NCBI GenBank assembly: GCA_033032865.1 | Contig: JAWHQI010000004.1 | Location: 22,550,001 to 22,614,000 of the forward strand | From: Dactylorhiza incarnata | Taxonomy: Eukaryota > Streptophyta > Magnoliopsida > Asparagales > Orchidaceae | Reading direction: 5' to 3' | DNA: 64,000 nucleotides | Shown here: positions 45,011 to 56,078 of the stretch, piece after piece | Position numbering within the stretch: the stretch's first letter is position 1 | Layout: each line of letters opens with the position of its first letter | Notes under the pieces: model-generated | The model's database searches: none | What the model saw: the letters and a program-made list of their open reading frames with translations, nothing else | What the model was told of the DNA's origin: nothing | Program-made: the position numbers and the translations under genes

Positions 45011-45154
45011 GAATCTCTGATCAATGAAATCATCCATTAGCCTGCCATTAGCCTGTCCAAACAGCGGAGTTCAGCTGTTAGCAGACCCATTTGGGGTGCG
45101 GATAGTAAAATTAAGGGGCAGAATCCTGCTATTTGCAGGCCAGACCAGAAAACC

Positions 45155-45163
45155 TATAAATAG
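45155..45163 (+). promoter_or_regulatory. TATA box of LTR E
   Basis: CCTATAAATAGACC; a transcribed leader with CT-rich sequence follows. Confidence 0.7.
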
Positions 45164-45487
45164 ACCTCAAAGGGCACCTTGGGAGAGGATTCCATTCTCA
45201 GATCTCTGAGCTGTTTCTCCCCTTGGTTACCTTGGTTTAGCTCTCTAGCTCTCCAAGGTGCCCGAGTCTCAGCTTTGGCTTGGGAGGGGAAGCGCTCAAC
45301 GATCTTCCGGGTTAGTGGAGGGACCTCCTCGCTGTGAATAAGGTCTTAGTCAATCTTCCTAGTTTCCGGTCTACCTTCTCTAAGGGATCAGTAAGGGCTA
45401 GCCGCCCCTCATCTCGGTGAGGGCCCGGAACTCCACAGAGACCGAGAAATCGGTTTCAACAATATCATCATTTCATAAATAAGACCT

Positions 45488-45815
45488 CATCGTATAAATT
45501 AGTATGTGCTCTTTTATACGATGAGTTTACCTTAGTGTCAGATCCCTTAACTTATAAGTTTGTATGGACATTCATATAAGTTAAGGTTACTCTTGTAGCT
45601 GCTTTTACTCTTGTAGCTGTTTTACTTTTGTAGCTGCTTTTACTTTTGTAGCTACTTTTACTTGTGTAGTTGCTTTTACTTTGTAGTTCTAGCTGCTTCT
45701 ACTGCTTGAGATATTTATATATAACTGCTAGTTAGTTCCATGTCACCTGCTCTTAATTTTACCCCTTGTTGTCCTCTGCTTCGTCATCTCGCACGGTGCC
45801 TAGGAGTCACGGGGG
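45488..45815. repeat. Left arm of inverted duplication
   Basis: Similar in reverse complement to 46275-46590; both arms hold the CGTATAAATT...TATACGAT and TTTGTATGG.CATTC.TATAA blocks and GGTGCCTAGGAGTCAC. The arms flank the LTR end at 45820. Confidence 0.7.
45590..45705. repeat. 17-18-bp tandem repeat
   Basis: About six copies of TTTTACTTTTGTAGCTGC with small changes, in the left arm. Confidence 0.8.
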
Positions 45816-46274
45816 GAGGTGTAAGACCCCCATTTTTTCTTCTTTCCAAACACCGGGTCTTAGGCCCAGAACCGCCGCTTTGCGGTGACACCTTCACTCG
45901 GAAAGGTCGCCACTACAAAATGCCGATCCTGTCAGCCAAATCGATCACAAAGAAAAGTTCATTAAAGAAGACAAGTCCACAGAATCAACATAAAAAATAT
46001 AAAAATGTCCACATGATATAACTGAATAAAAAGATAACAAGGGTTACAATAATAAAGAAGAAGGAAGGGCTCATGCCCAGTACATCATATCCTCACTACA
46101 AGATCACTCGCGGAAGCTAACTCCTAATCACTCACTGATCCTGAATCTTGTTCTCCTGTACTGCACTGGCCTGCCTCCGTCTGCACCGGCCTCTGGTGCT
46201 GCTCCGTCGCCGCGGTCTCCTAAAATGATAAGGTCCACCGACAGTTAGTCAAAAAGACTAAGCCAATCCCCCAC

Positions 46275-46590
46275 CCCTCCCACGGTGACTCCTAGGCACC
46301 GAGCGGGAAAGATGAAGCGGAGGACAACAAGGGGTATAATCAAAAAGCAGATGTCGGGGCATGATCTACAGGAAGAGTTCTACCACTACTCAAGTATATA
46401 TGTACAAATTCGAAGCGGTAAAAGAGCATAGTAAGAACATGTAAAGAATAAGTAAAGTGCAGTAAGTAAAGACATGTATATAAAATGAAAGTAACCATTG
46501 ATTTATAGGAATGCCCATACAAACCTATAGACCAAGGGGTCGTTTAGCAAGGCCTATCATATAAAAAGTCACATTCCAATTTATACGATA
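46275..46590. repeat. Right arm of inverted duplication
   Basis: Reverse-complement partner of 45488-45815. Confidence 0.7.
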
Positions 46591-49240
46591 GGGGTAGGGG
46601 TTGAAATGCAATGTTTATGCTATGACATGCAAGGTATGCTATTTATGCTATGTTCATACAAGTGCAACTCACACACTTCGACTCTGTGCGCATAGACCTT
46701 TAGTTCCCCCTTTTTGGAGCTAGCAAGACTCCCAGGATACTCCCGTAGTGGCAAACAGAAGCGGTGGGTTTGGCCTAGCCCACCTCTAGGTTGGTATTCA
46801 CACTACCCTACCTAGACCTATCGTACGCCTCAACACAAAACCGTGGAGCATCTGCGTACTCTTACTGGCTGGACCACCAGACTTTTATGGCTAAGTGCAA
46901 ATTCCACACTTGCCGAGTCAACGTGTTGACGTCGGTGTGAACGACCGTCCAATACCGGAGACCCACCACCTTCATGCACATACAACATGTTCTACTATAT
47001 CCCGATCCATAAAATCCCCGGGCTAACCTGCCCGTCAACATAACCTTCCAAGCCACCGGCTCGCCGGACCAACCCGTCCGCACCAACAACATTACTGAGT
47101 CACAAGCTCACTAGACTAACTAGTCTGCTGCTACAACCACCGAGCCTACCGCTCGTACAACCAAACCAACTAACCTCCTGTAACTACGGGGTGTGCGTGT
47201 GTGCGTTATTAAGTTCATCTTGTACGTCAACTTATCCCTACAATTTATGGTTAATCTTGGACTTCCCGAGGATTACCCTGTAAGGGGCTCGCTACGGTAC
47301 TAGGAACTATAATGGGATGACACCCCAAAGTTCCCTTTCTCAAGACACTTAGTGTTGTTGGTATCTACCCATAAGATTACCCCTTCCTTGTTATTACACA
47401 TGGATTACCCTAAGTGACTTATGACTTTCCAAGACGATCTTTCGTCGACCCCGAGTGCAACTTACCTCTAACTCACCAAACACACATATACCATCTATAA
47501 TCCTTCTTGTTGACCATCACACCTTTTAAGCTAAACTAGGTAAACCACTTACCTCCCATTACCTCCTAAGGATCCACTTGATTCTCAAATTTCACAGTTT
47601 TACTATACGCAGACCAAATGAGTTATATGGGTTGAATAAGAGGAGGTACTCCAAATGTTCATCCAATTGACCCAAGATTATTACTAGGAGTCTATCATGA
47701 TATCATATGACTAAATCCAGAGAATCATAATTTTCCCTATTTATTTGGCATTTATTTTTAATTTCCTCAATATTGGCCAAGTATGAAAATGAGCATGTAG
47801 TGTAAGTAAATCTTATGATATGGCTTTCCAAAAATTATAATAAATCTATGATGACCAAATAACATCAGAAACAGCATATCATATTTTTACAGTAAGAAAT
47901 TGTCCTCTAATTTAATTATTTATCATCTATCCAAAATTGTAGTTTTATGAAGAAACCACCAAAAAGACCATCACTAAAATTATGGGAAAATTACCAAACT
48001 CTTGTATTCATCAGAAAAGGCTACTGACTAAGTTTCAGGATTTAAGGGAATCATTTTCTTACTTAAATAAATACTTTCAGAAAACCTCAAATTAAATAAA
48101 TTGTGAAGTAGCCTACTTATTTAAGTCTTCAAAAATTCTATAAAAATTCACAGAGCTTCCTAATGCTCTGAAATGTCCTATCACCAATTTGCACAATTTA
48201 ACAATGAGTTTTGGACCCTCAAATATTTTTCTTAAGTCTAAATCAAAACAGGTGCCTTGTGAAAGAAGTACTGATTAAATCATTTAATAAGATTCACAAA
48301 AATTACCAGAGGTCTAAACCATGATTATAAGGGCACCACCAAATTTTCATCATCATCCAAGACTTTTTAAGCATGTAAATGTTTCTTATAAGAAGTTTCC
48401 CTAAAGGGGTTATGTCCTAATTCAAAGGGAATACTGGCTCCTAAAATTCTTATAAAATTACCCAATGCCTATTTACACCCTATGAACCTATCCACCAAGT
48501 TTCATAACCATCCAGGGACCTTTGACCTCATGGCCTTCACAAGGTTCTAATTGCACACCTAGGAATAAAACTAGTGTTCTAGGGCTTAATCACCTCTATA
48601 CCACTCCAAACCACTCATGGGGATACTTTAGGTGATCCTAAACAAGTGGACAAGGTTCCATCTCATGGTGAGGAGATTTGACCACAAAATTCCAAGATAA
48701 ACACCATGCCCTAACTTTGTCCCAACTTGACCTAACTTGGGTTTACAAATTACCCAACCAAAACAGTCCCAATTGGACTGAGACTTTTACCTAGAACATA
48801 ACTTAAACCTAAAAAGCACCCACCAAAATTTGGAGGGCATTGGAGATCATTTAGCCCACTAATTAATTATTAGATGATTTATGAAATTATTTCAAAATCC
48901 TAAGAAAAAGGTTCTCCTAAAAATCCCATCTTTTAGTATGTTGTGTAGGTGCAAGAGACTAGTCTATGTTTTAAATATCAAGGCCATAGCATCTACCATA
49001 AAAAAGATATGAAAGAAAGAGTGACTGCCCTACCCTAGGGACCAGTCCCACCATTTTGTCTCTATAGGGAGCTACAGTACTCCTTTTGGGCTGAAACAAA
49101 TTTTAAACTAAAGTAGACTATAAGGGCTACAACTTTGGCGTTGGCAACTGTTTAATCAGAGGTGATCTAGTATTTTTAACAATTAAAATAAACTACAGCA
49201 AAAAGGGTGTGACAGAAATCATATAAACATTTAATTATAT
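46591..49240. other. No gene seen; LTR-like noncoding DNA
   Basis: AT-rich, full of stops on all frames. Probably the interior of the long LTR of family X. Confidence 0.4.
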
Positions 49241-49247
49241 AACTGTT

Positions 49248-49606
49248 TCTGCGTTCGATGAAATTTAAATAGCGCTCGACGAAAGCAGAACAACTCTGCG
49301 TTCGACAAAATTTACTGCGCTCGACGAAGGCAGAACAACTCTGCGCTCGACGAAACCTGAACAAAGCTGCGTTCGACTAATTTCTTTAATATCTGCGTTC
49401 GACTAAGTTAACAGCGCTCGACTAATTTAATCCAGATCGGCGAACTATATTCCGTTCGACTAATTAATATTAAAACAGCGCTCGGCTAAGTTAATATATA
49501 ACAGCGCTCGACTAATTAACTAATAACAGCGTTCGACGAAAATAACAAATAACAGCGTTCGACGAATTTCAAACCGTTCGACGAACTTCAAATCCGTTCG
49601 ACGAAA
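49248..49606. repeat. GCG(T/C)TCGACGAA array in region X
   Basis: Sixteen copies in about 360 bp, alternating GCGTTCGAC and GCGCTCGAC, followed by GAA or TAA. Followed on the plus strand within about 10 bp by the TATA-like ATATAAATATAAAC (49613-49626). Confidence 0.85.
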
Positions 49607-49626
49607 TAAATGATATAAATATAAAC

Positions 49627-50400
49627 ATTAATAAACAGATCTGACGGCTCTTCGTCATCATCCCCAATCTCTGGATGGTGCGCGACAGCCCGTCCTGGGC
49701 CTCCTTGCGGGGCGATTTCCCGGCCACCTGCGCCTCTTTCCGGCCGGCCAATGCCCCCACCACCTCCGTTGAGGTGGTGGCCGGCGATAGGGGTGGTTGG
49801 CCGGCCAGAGGTGGTCGGATCTGGTTTTAGAGGAAGGAAAAAGAGTACGCATCGCACCCTTTCAGAAGCACAATCCGAGCCCTTTTGAGCACATATCAAG
49901 CCCCTAATTTTGAAGAGATCTAGCACCAGGGGAGGAGAAGAGGATCAGACCTGTTTGGGTGCTTGACTCCTTACCGCTTTCTTGTTGGACATGGCCGTCC
50001 TGGAGCTTTTGGTGCCATGCCGATATAGGCCTCCTCTGCACGATTCTCTCTGGAGGGTTGGGGAAACTCTTCCTCTCTGAGTACTGAAGGAAATGGGGGG
50101 GGGGGGGGTTCAATCGGGATAGGATGTCTTTATTCCTGATAGCCATTAACCCAGACTTCGGTTTCTTCCAATTTTCTCTTAATCCAGCCCCCCTGGCCAT
50201 AGAAACCCCAGATATCATTTGTAACTGATGGGGGAAGGTGAATGCTCATCAATTGGGAGGGAAATGAAGGATCAATTGCAATAAATCTCCATGAATGCTC
50301 TCTTTCTCTCTCTCCGATTTGGGGGAAACTTCTCTTTTCTCTCTCCTAGTCACCAAACACAGATTCCAAGAGGTAAATTTAGAAATCAGCAGGCCCACTA
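49627..50400. other. GC-rich block, no supported gene
   Basis: GGCCGGCC/CCACC-rich sequence at 49670-49830 and a G run at 50096-50107. Open frames here are low complexity (Gly/Pro/Arg) and lack domain features. Similar GC-rich blocks occur in the LTR of G. Confidence 0.4.
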
Positions 50401-50463
50401 GATGGTGGATCTCCTTAATTGTGCCTAGCCCAAATAGATCGGGCTAGATTAGGTTAAATAGGG

Positions 50464-50850
50464 GTATTTTGACCTAAATTAAGCTTGAGTTTGACTTTGG
50501 TCAAATTGACCAATTGGGTTGACCCCAAAGGGTGGCTTGGGCTCCATTGACTTCCCTTAAAGGTTAGTAAGGTCTAGGTAGGGTCAATTTTACAAGGTGA
50601 GGGTGAATTGCCCCTTATTAGGGCACTTTGACCAATTTAGGGTTTAGGGAAAATTGGTCAAATTGGAGGCCCCATGATGGGGCTTTTTGGTCCATTAGGA
50701 TCCTAGTACCCATACAAGGGTAGGGGCATGGTCAATTTGGCATGGTGGGGGCCAATTGACCTTAATTGAGCTAGTTTGACCAATTTAGGGTTAAGGTTGA
50801 CTTTAGTCAAATTGGCCTCTTAGGTTGACCCCAATGGGTCACTGGTGCTT
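50464..50850. repeat. TTGACC/GGTCAA array (W-box cores)
   Basis: About fifteen TTGAC(C/T) or complement cores in under 400 bp, often as TTTGACCAATTT or AAATTGGTCAAA. Confidence 0.7.
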
Positions 50851-51059
50851 CAAGGAGACCTCTAATGGGTTAGGGATGATATTGTGGTGTCAAGGTTCAA
50901 GGTGGGGTCCTAAAGTCCAACCCTAGGCTTGGTATCTGAAAATTGCTATTTACAGACCACTTGGGTTTTCTCCTTCTCAGGTATGTTCACAAGGTCTTGA
51001 GCTCTTCCTATGGTTTTGTCATGACCTAGTCATGACAAAACCAACTTAGGGGTCTAGCT

Positions 51060-51557
51060 ATTTGGGGGATGTTATAGGAGGCGAGGACAAAACTGGCTTA
51101 GTCTTTATGACTAACGATCGGTTGTGACCGTAGGATTCCGAGGAGCTGGAGCAGTAGTATGAGCAGTAGGATGTGATGACAAGACCTAAGGAACATCCGC
51201 CACGCAGCGTCACCGCCCGACGACAGGTTGATGAGAGTTCATTAGCTTCCGCATAGATGTAAAATGAGAGAGTGTGTTTAGTTTTATTTTGGACATGTAC
51301 TGGGCATAAGCTCATTTACTCTCTTTCTTACTTGGTACTCATTGCGGACTATTGCTCATTTATATATGTTGTAATCGAGCTGTAATTGTGGACTTATGCT
51401 AATACATAAGTTCTTTTGTTGGCTTATGTGATGTGATCGTTTAGCCGGCAGGATCGGTGTCGTGCGGTGGCATCTAACCTTGTAGTTGGAGTCACCGTAA
51501 GGCAGCAGATCTGGGCATAAGACCCGATTGTGAAGCAAAAAAAAATGGGGTCTTACA
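51060..51557 (+). repeat. Right end of family X, plus orientation
   Basis: Diverged copy of the sequence at 45820-46274 plus the adjacent arm, in opposite orientation, ending GGGGTCTTACA at 51557. Confidence 0.6.
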
Positions 51558-51587
51558 GTTTTTGCCTGCGGGCCCTAGAGACCGCCT

Positions 51588-51775
51588 CCTTCAAGGCGGT
51601 GCCTCTCTTCATCAACCCCGAGGAGTTCACTCCCTCAGGTTCGGTCTCTGCTTTCCTCTTCTCCTTCTCTTTCTTCTCCCTCTTCCTTCAAGGCGGTGCC
51701 TCTCTTCATCAACCCTGAGGAGTTCGCTCCCTCAGGTTCGGTCTCTGCTTTCCTCTTCTCCTTCTTCTCCCTCTT
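51588..51775. repeat. 97-bp tandem duplication
   Basis: Two copies of a 97-bp unit starting CCTTCAAGGCGG at 51588 and 51685, nearly identical; within the antisense transcript region of element H. Confidence 0.85.
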
Positions 51776-51778
51776 CTC

Positions 51779-52060
51779 TTATGCAAGTTTGGATGGCTCA
51801 TCAGCGACATCGGGAGGAGGCTCAGCCGGCATCCCGACGGTCTCTACCGCTTTCTCCACCCCAGTGTCCGGTGGGAGGTTTGCCTCCTCGGCATATTCCT
51901 CCTCTACCTCTTCCTCGTTCTCATCCTCTAGCTCAGACCGGGAGTGTCCGCCATCGTAAGTCGATGAGTTAGCATGCATGGAATCATTCTGCTGACAGTC
52001 ACCTCCCGCGCCATCACCAGGCTCGTTTTCTCCATCCGTCCTCTCAAGTGAATTCTCCAT
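51779..52060 (-). CDS. Acidic ORF, downstream part of antisense gene H
   Basis: 93 codons in the same frame as 52097-52675, separated by two stops; Glu/Asp-rich centre (LEDENEEEVEEEYAEEA). Likely a second exon or a read-through remnant of the same gene. Confidence 0.4.
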   Translation of the reverse strand: MENSLERTDGENEPGDGAGGDCQQNDSMHANSSTYDGGHSRSELEDENEEEVEEEYAEEANLPPDTGVEKAVETVGMPAEPPPDVADEPSKLA

Positions 52061-52096
52061 TGAGGATCGCTACTATCCAGCAGAGTCTTCTTTAAC

Positions 52097-52675
52097 TCAT
52101 TCCGTGAACGGATCCAGATCTGTAAGGGTGGTGGTCTTCTGCCCCGACATATCGGCTGGCATCTCCAATGTACCCGACACTTCCTTCTCTGTCATGCTTG
52201 ACAAGGCCTTCACAGGCACTCCAACAATCACAACGGGAGCATTCACTTTCTCTCCCTTCGACAAGCCGGTGTTAACGATTTTCATCATCTTGGTCGGCTT
52301 CGTCTTTGTGTTCTTCTGAGATGTGCTTATCAGTGGAGCGGGCAGGACCTCAAAGTCCGCAAGAGCACCGCGCTTGAATTCCTGACCCAGGGGGACCGCA
52401 CTAGCATTTGGGAAGGCCTCAATATGCCTCACCATGTCGAAGACAGTGATCTTCACTGGGGGCACCGCCTGCTGAGCGGGAACCTGTCCGACCACCTTGT
52501 TGACCATTAAAGACTTCGCAGGGGATTTGACCATCAATGGTTTCTCAGAAGAACTGCCGACCATTTTCTTCTTGTTAGGCATCCACCGCATGCTAGTGCC
52601 CGCGAGAAATTTAGCTGGATCCTGCTTCTTCTCCCCCATCAGCCTAGCCAGGAGGGCTTCGTTGAAGGTTATCAT
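52097..52675 (-). CDS. Antisense ORF of element H, unknown function
   Basis: 192 codons from MITFNEALLARLMGEKK. Basic N-terminal half (MPNKKKMVGSSSEKP) and a short hydrophobic-poor C-terminal part. A minus-strand TATAAATAG lies 72-80 bp upstream. It occupies the same place relative to the 3' LTR as E1 does in element E, but the proteins show no evident similarity. No domain recognised. Confidence 0.55.
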   Translation of the reverse strand: MITFNEALLARLMGEKKQDPAKFLAGTSMRWMPNKKKMVGSSSEKPLMVKSPAKSLMVNKVVGQVPAQQAVPPVKITVFDMVRHIEAFPNASAVPLGQEFKRGALADFEVLPAPLISTSQKNTKTKPTKMMKIVNTGLSKGEKVNAPVVIVGVPVKALSSMTEKEVSGTLEMPADMSGQKTTTLTDLDPFTE

Positions 52676-52745
52676 CTACCCGCAAAGAGGTCGCACAAAC
52701 AGATAATTATTCTAAGTTAGATGTCCTAGTGAGATCGGCCCAGAT

Positions 52746-52754
52746 CTATTTATA
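52746..52754 (-). promoter_or_regulatory. TATA box of antisense gene H
   Basis: TCTATAAATAGATC on the minus strand. Confidence 0.65.
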
Positions 52755-52848
52755 GATTTTTAGCGGCGCAAAAAATCGAGTCGTAGTCTTTATGGTGATC
52801 AATGTACTTTTTCGGAGCCCGCGTGAACTCAAAAAAGTGCGGGGATTA

Positions 52849-53542
52849 TGTTAACCCAAATCAAGCGACCACAACCAGTGCTTCTCCATGCAAGTCATAA
52901 AAGCCCCAGGAGATCACTCAGCAGGATCCGCGGACACAGTCCAGGAGGTCGCGCATTCTCCCCAATAAGGACGTGCACGGCCACTCTCCAAGTATTCGCG
53001 CAATCTCTCGGCCAGTTCTTCAGTAACTATGCAGAGAAGCCGCATCGAGCATCCTTCAGAGCCCGCACGGATCCATCTCATCCTTAGTTCATCTCTCTCC
53101 TCCTGGTACCTAACACTTTGTGTACCCTGGGTAGCTGCGCATTAAATGCTGCATTAAATGCCCTCAACTAGTCGGGCAGCCTACCCTCAAGTATAAATAG
53201 AGAGCCAGGGGTGCTCGAAGGGCAACAGAACTTGTGCTAGAATCTACCCTGTTGTATGTGCGATTACAACTTCGGTCACTCGGTTGCCTTCTCTTTTCAG
53301 TGCCTACTCTAGTAATAGCTTGTAATAGCGAATTGTTGAATATTATAGCCCGCAATAAGAAGTATTAGCCGTTGCAGGCCAATCTGGTGTCCATCGCTGC
53401 TAGCGACACTCTCCTTTCTTTGCTTGGTTCGCAACGCCCTCGCGGGTTTGTAACTGGTTGATTGTGGTCTCTGATCTCTTCACTGAACTCCCTAATCTGA
53501 TCGTTGAGTGTGGAAAGTTGGATGACAAAATTTTCCAAAACA
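52849..53542 (+). repeat. Candidate 3' LTR of Tat-like element H
   Basis: Preceded by purine tract GTGCGGGGATTA, starts TGTTAACCC, has GTATAAATAG at 53191-53200 and ends about AAAACA at 53542. The right end is uncertain. Same order (antisense gene, PPT, LTR) as element E. Confidence 0.45.
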
Positions 53543-54609
53543 ATTTCGATGTTTGATATGGGACTAATCATTACTTCATGCTACAATATTGCATTTGGCA
53601 TTTCAACATGTTTCAATCTTTCATGTTCTTGTCATTAAATTCACTACCTCCAACATTTCGAAGAATAATATTCATGAGATTTATTAATGAAATTCATTTA
53701 GTACAATTGTGGATGCACGATGACTGTCCACTACCTCGAACTATCTCCATTTGGAGGAGATATCATGATAAAATAGTTGAACAATAGGACAATCATTATT
53801 TTTGGCATGATAATCTTTAATTATAAGAAACACATTTCTCTTTTTTTAACTCAAACGCTATCTTGATTATTCAAAAAATGATGATGTTTGTTAACTTGTA
53901 CTAGTTGTACAGGTTCAAAAATGGTTAGGATTGCAATCAAAGAATTTTTTCAGAAAAATATGTTGGGCTTACATGTACTATAAAGTATGCACATAAATAT
54001 TGAACTTACATAATTATGCACGTTTTCACTTTTAGACATTCTTATTTTGGCAGTCATTAGTGCCAATGTTTATGACTTCAAGCATTTCATGATGAGTTTT
54101 TTGTTTTCCGTTAATATTTGTATTATTGATCCAAACTATTAGTTTCTATTTTGTCAAAGAATTTAGAATGAATTGATTTTGATTTGCACGTAACAAATTG
54201 GTCTACATTAATTTTTCTCGGTCTGCACTTAAAATTGGTTTGCACATATGCAATATAGTTTCGGAGATCATTATTTATTAAAATTAATCAAGAAATACAT
54301 TTAATTAATTTTAATTCAAAAATATGGCATAATCCACTTCAGAGGTCATAAAAGGATCCATTTGACCTACTGATGGGTCAAGAATATACGTGGATGGTGA
54401 AACAACCTGTTTGAGTAAATTTGGCGTGTTGGGGACCACTCGTGCAATGTGTAATTCACATTGAGTTCAATGTATTCAATTGGCCTAGGCGGGTCTAATG
54501 AGGATCATGGTGCATCGATTAGGCTATCCTGATTGATTTGGTGTCTGATATGTTAATTGGGATTTACTCCATGCACCGTGGTGCTCAATTAACAAACAGG
54601 TGTTTGGAA
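53543..54609. other. No gene seen
   Basis: AT-rich with only short ORFs. The part just before 54610 may be the decayed start of the copia RT region. Confidence 0.4.
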
Positions 54610-55400
54610 GTATGCAGGAGATGTTACAATTATCACAAGAAATTTATATCGATAAAGTCCTTAAAAGGTTTGACATGCAAGATTGAATGATATGAGACAC
54701 TCTTGTTGATGAGTAAGACAAATTTTGTCTCAATCAGTGCCCCAAAACTAAAACTGAGAAATTAATAATGTAAAAACTTTCTTATGTGTCAATTGTAGGA
54801 AGTCTTGTGTATGCTCTAGTATGTACGCGTCCGAATATTGCATTCTTTATTTGAATGTTTGGCAGATATTTGAGTAATCCGGAATTGGATCATTGAAAAG
54901 AAATCAAACGGGTTATGCAATATCTGAAAAGAAAAAAAAGCTTTCATGCTTACTTATAGAATTGCATAATAGCTAGAGATCATTGAGTATTCTGATTCAA
55001 ATTTTTACTGGATGTCAACGCAATATGAGATCATTTTAGGCTATGTCTACATTTTGGCTTGAGGAGCTATATCTTGGAAGAATATCAAGCAAAGCCACAT
55101 CACTTCTTCAATCATGACGGCAGAGTTCGTAACATGTTATGAGGCATCCAATCATAGATTCTTACTACAAAAATTTATCACAAAGTTGCATCTTAGATAG
55201 TGTTGAGAGCCCACTTAAGTTATTTTGATAATAAATCAGTGGTAATGTATTCCAATAATAACATAAGTATATCTAAATTTAAGCACGTAGATATGAGCAT
55301 ATTGGACAAACTTCATGTTAACAAATACATTTACCAATGGTTTAACAAAAAAGGACTTTCATGAGCCTACTACTCATATGAGTGTTATGTCAATTGAGGA
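54610..55400 (+). pseudogene. Decayed copia RT/RNase H
   Basis: Translation with many stops and frameshifts shows YIDKVLKRFDM, GSLVYALVCTRPNIAF, GRYLSNPELDH, KRVMQYL, DNKSVVMYSNNN and FKHVDM, the conserved order of Ty1/copia RT end and RNase H. No LTRs identified. Old relative to elements B and C. Confidence 0.85.
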
Positions 55401-55654
55401 TATGTTGTATTAGTGGAAATTTTATTTTTGATGCTTGCTTGTTTTACACACTAAGATTATTATTCAGCGGAATAAAATCTTCATTTTTGCACACTGAATT
55501 TTGTTTTTCCGTTCTCACTAAAGTTAAAAATAAGGCTATCTGAAAAAAGGCATATCAAGATCACATTGCATCTATTTTTCATGTCACACTTCCATACTTA
55601 AATTATATCATTGATTGTGCTGACATACATGACCATTGAAGTGTCTTGCTACTA
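55401..55654. other. No gene seen
   Basis: Likely decayed 3' end of the copia remnant; no feature found. Confidence 0.35.
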
Positions 55655-56078
55655 TTATAGTAAATGCATCTTTGAGGGCATCCATGTAATCGATGCATCC
55701 ATGTAATTTCCATGCCCCTGTTTCAACCAAGCCCGTGCCACCCCTCGCAAGAACCCATTTCCGCCGCCCGCCCGCTGATATATTTCAGTTTCTTCTAAGT
55801 TTAGGTTGAGCGTTGGACCACATTTGCCGGAAGAAGAATGAAAGAACAAGCGGAAAGAAGATAACACATCCAACAATTGTATCATTGTGTGTAGCGACTC
55901 GCCGGGGAAGGAAGGAGTCGGTGCCAATGGTGCCAATGGATTCGTGCCTTGAGCTTGAGCTGTTGAGAAAGACGGCTCTCATTCCAGAACCCGGTTGCCG
56001 ACGCTGAAGAGGCGGCCAGGTAAAGGGAAATACACCCATGGCGCGGTTGTTCCTCGCTGCTCTATTTTCACCACCCAA
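55655..56078. other. GC-richer open region, possible exon
   Basis: Overlapping ORFs on both strands (plus 55813-56007, minus 55785-56078). The plus frame ends near a GTAAAG donor-like site at 56021. No homology recognised, and the competing frames make a call unsafe. Confidence 0.2.

Larger units (their letters stand above)
44522..45461 (+). repeat. 3' LTR of Tat-like element E
   Basis: About 940 bp, TGTGTACAACC...GGTTTCAACA, preceded by PPT AAGAGCGGGGAT (44510-44521). TATA at 45155-45163. The U3 (44560-45010) is crowded with GCGAG/CTCGC and two GCGCTCGACG motifs. Not followed by a PBS, in line with a 3' LTR. The 5' part of the element is not in the window. Confidence 0.65.
45462..51557. mobile_element. 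Region X: LTR-like sequences in opposing orientation
   Basis: Ends of one family, reading ...GGGGTCTTACA, occur at 45820 (minus orientation) and 51557 (plus orientation), each with a conserved terminal 60 bp (CGGGTCTTA.GCCCAGA and GGTGAC). Similarity extends about 400 bp inwards. Position and style (long noncoding LTR, GC-rich block) recall Tekay-type LTRs such as that of G. No coding domain is present between them and no TSD is seen, so this is more likely two LTR remnants or a rearranged LTR than a DNA transposon. Confidence 0.5.

Noticed and set aside
45820..51557. A 5.7-kb DNA transposon with TGTAAGACCCC terminal inverted repeats
   Set aside because: The flanks (GGAGG before, GTTTT after) give no target duplication, there is no transposase, and an adjacent inverted arm is better explained by rearranged LTRs.
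51562..51972. Plus-strand ORF rich in Ser/Pro/Leu
   Set aside because: Opposite strand of the antisense gene H and built on the 97-bp duplication; the minus frame has the promoter.
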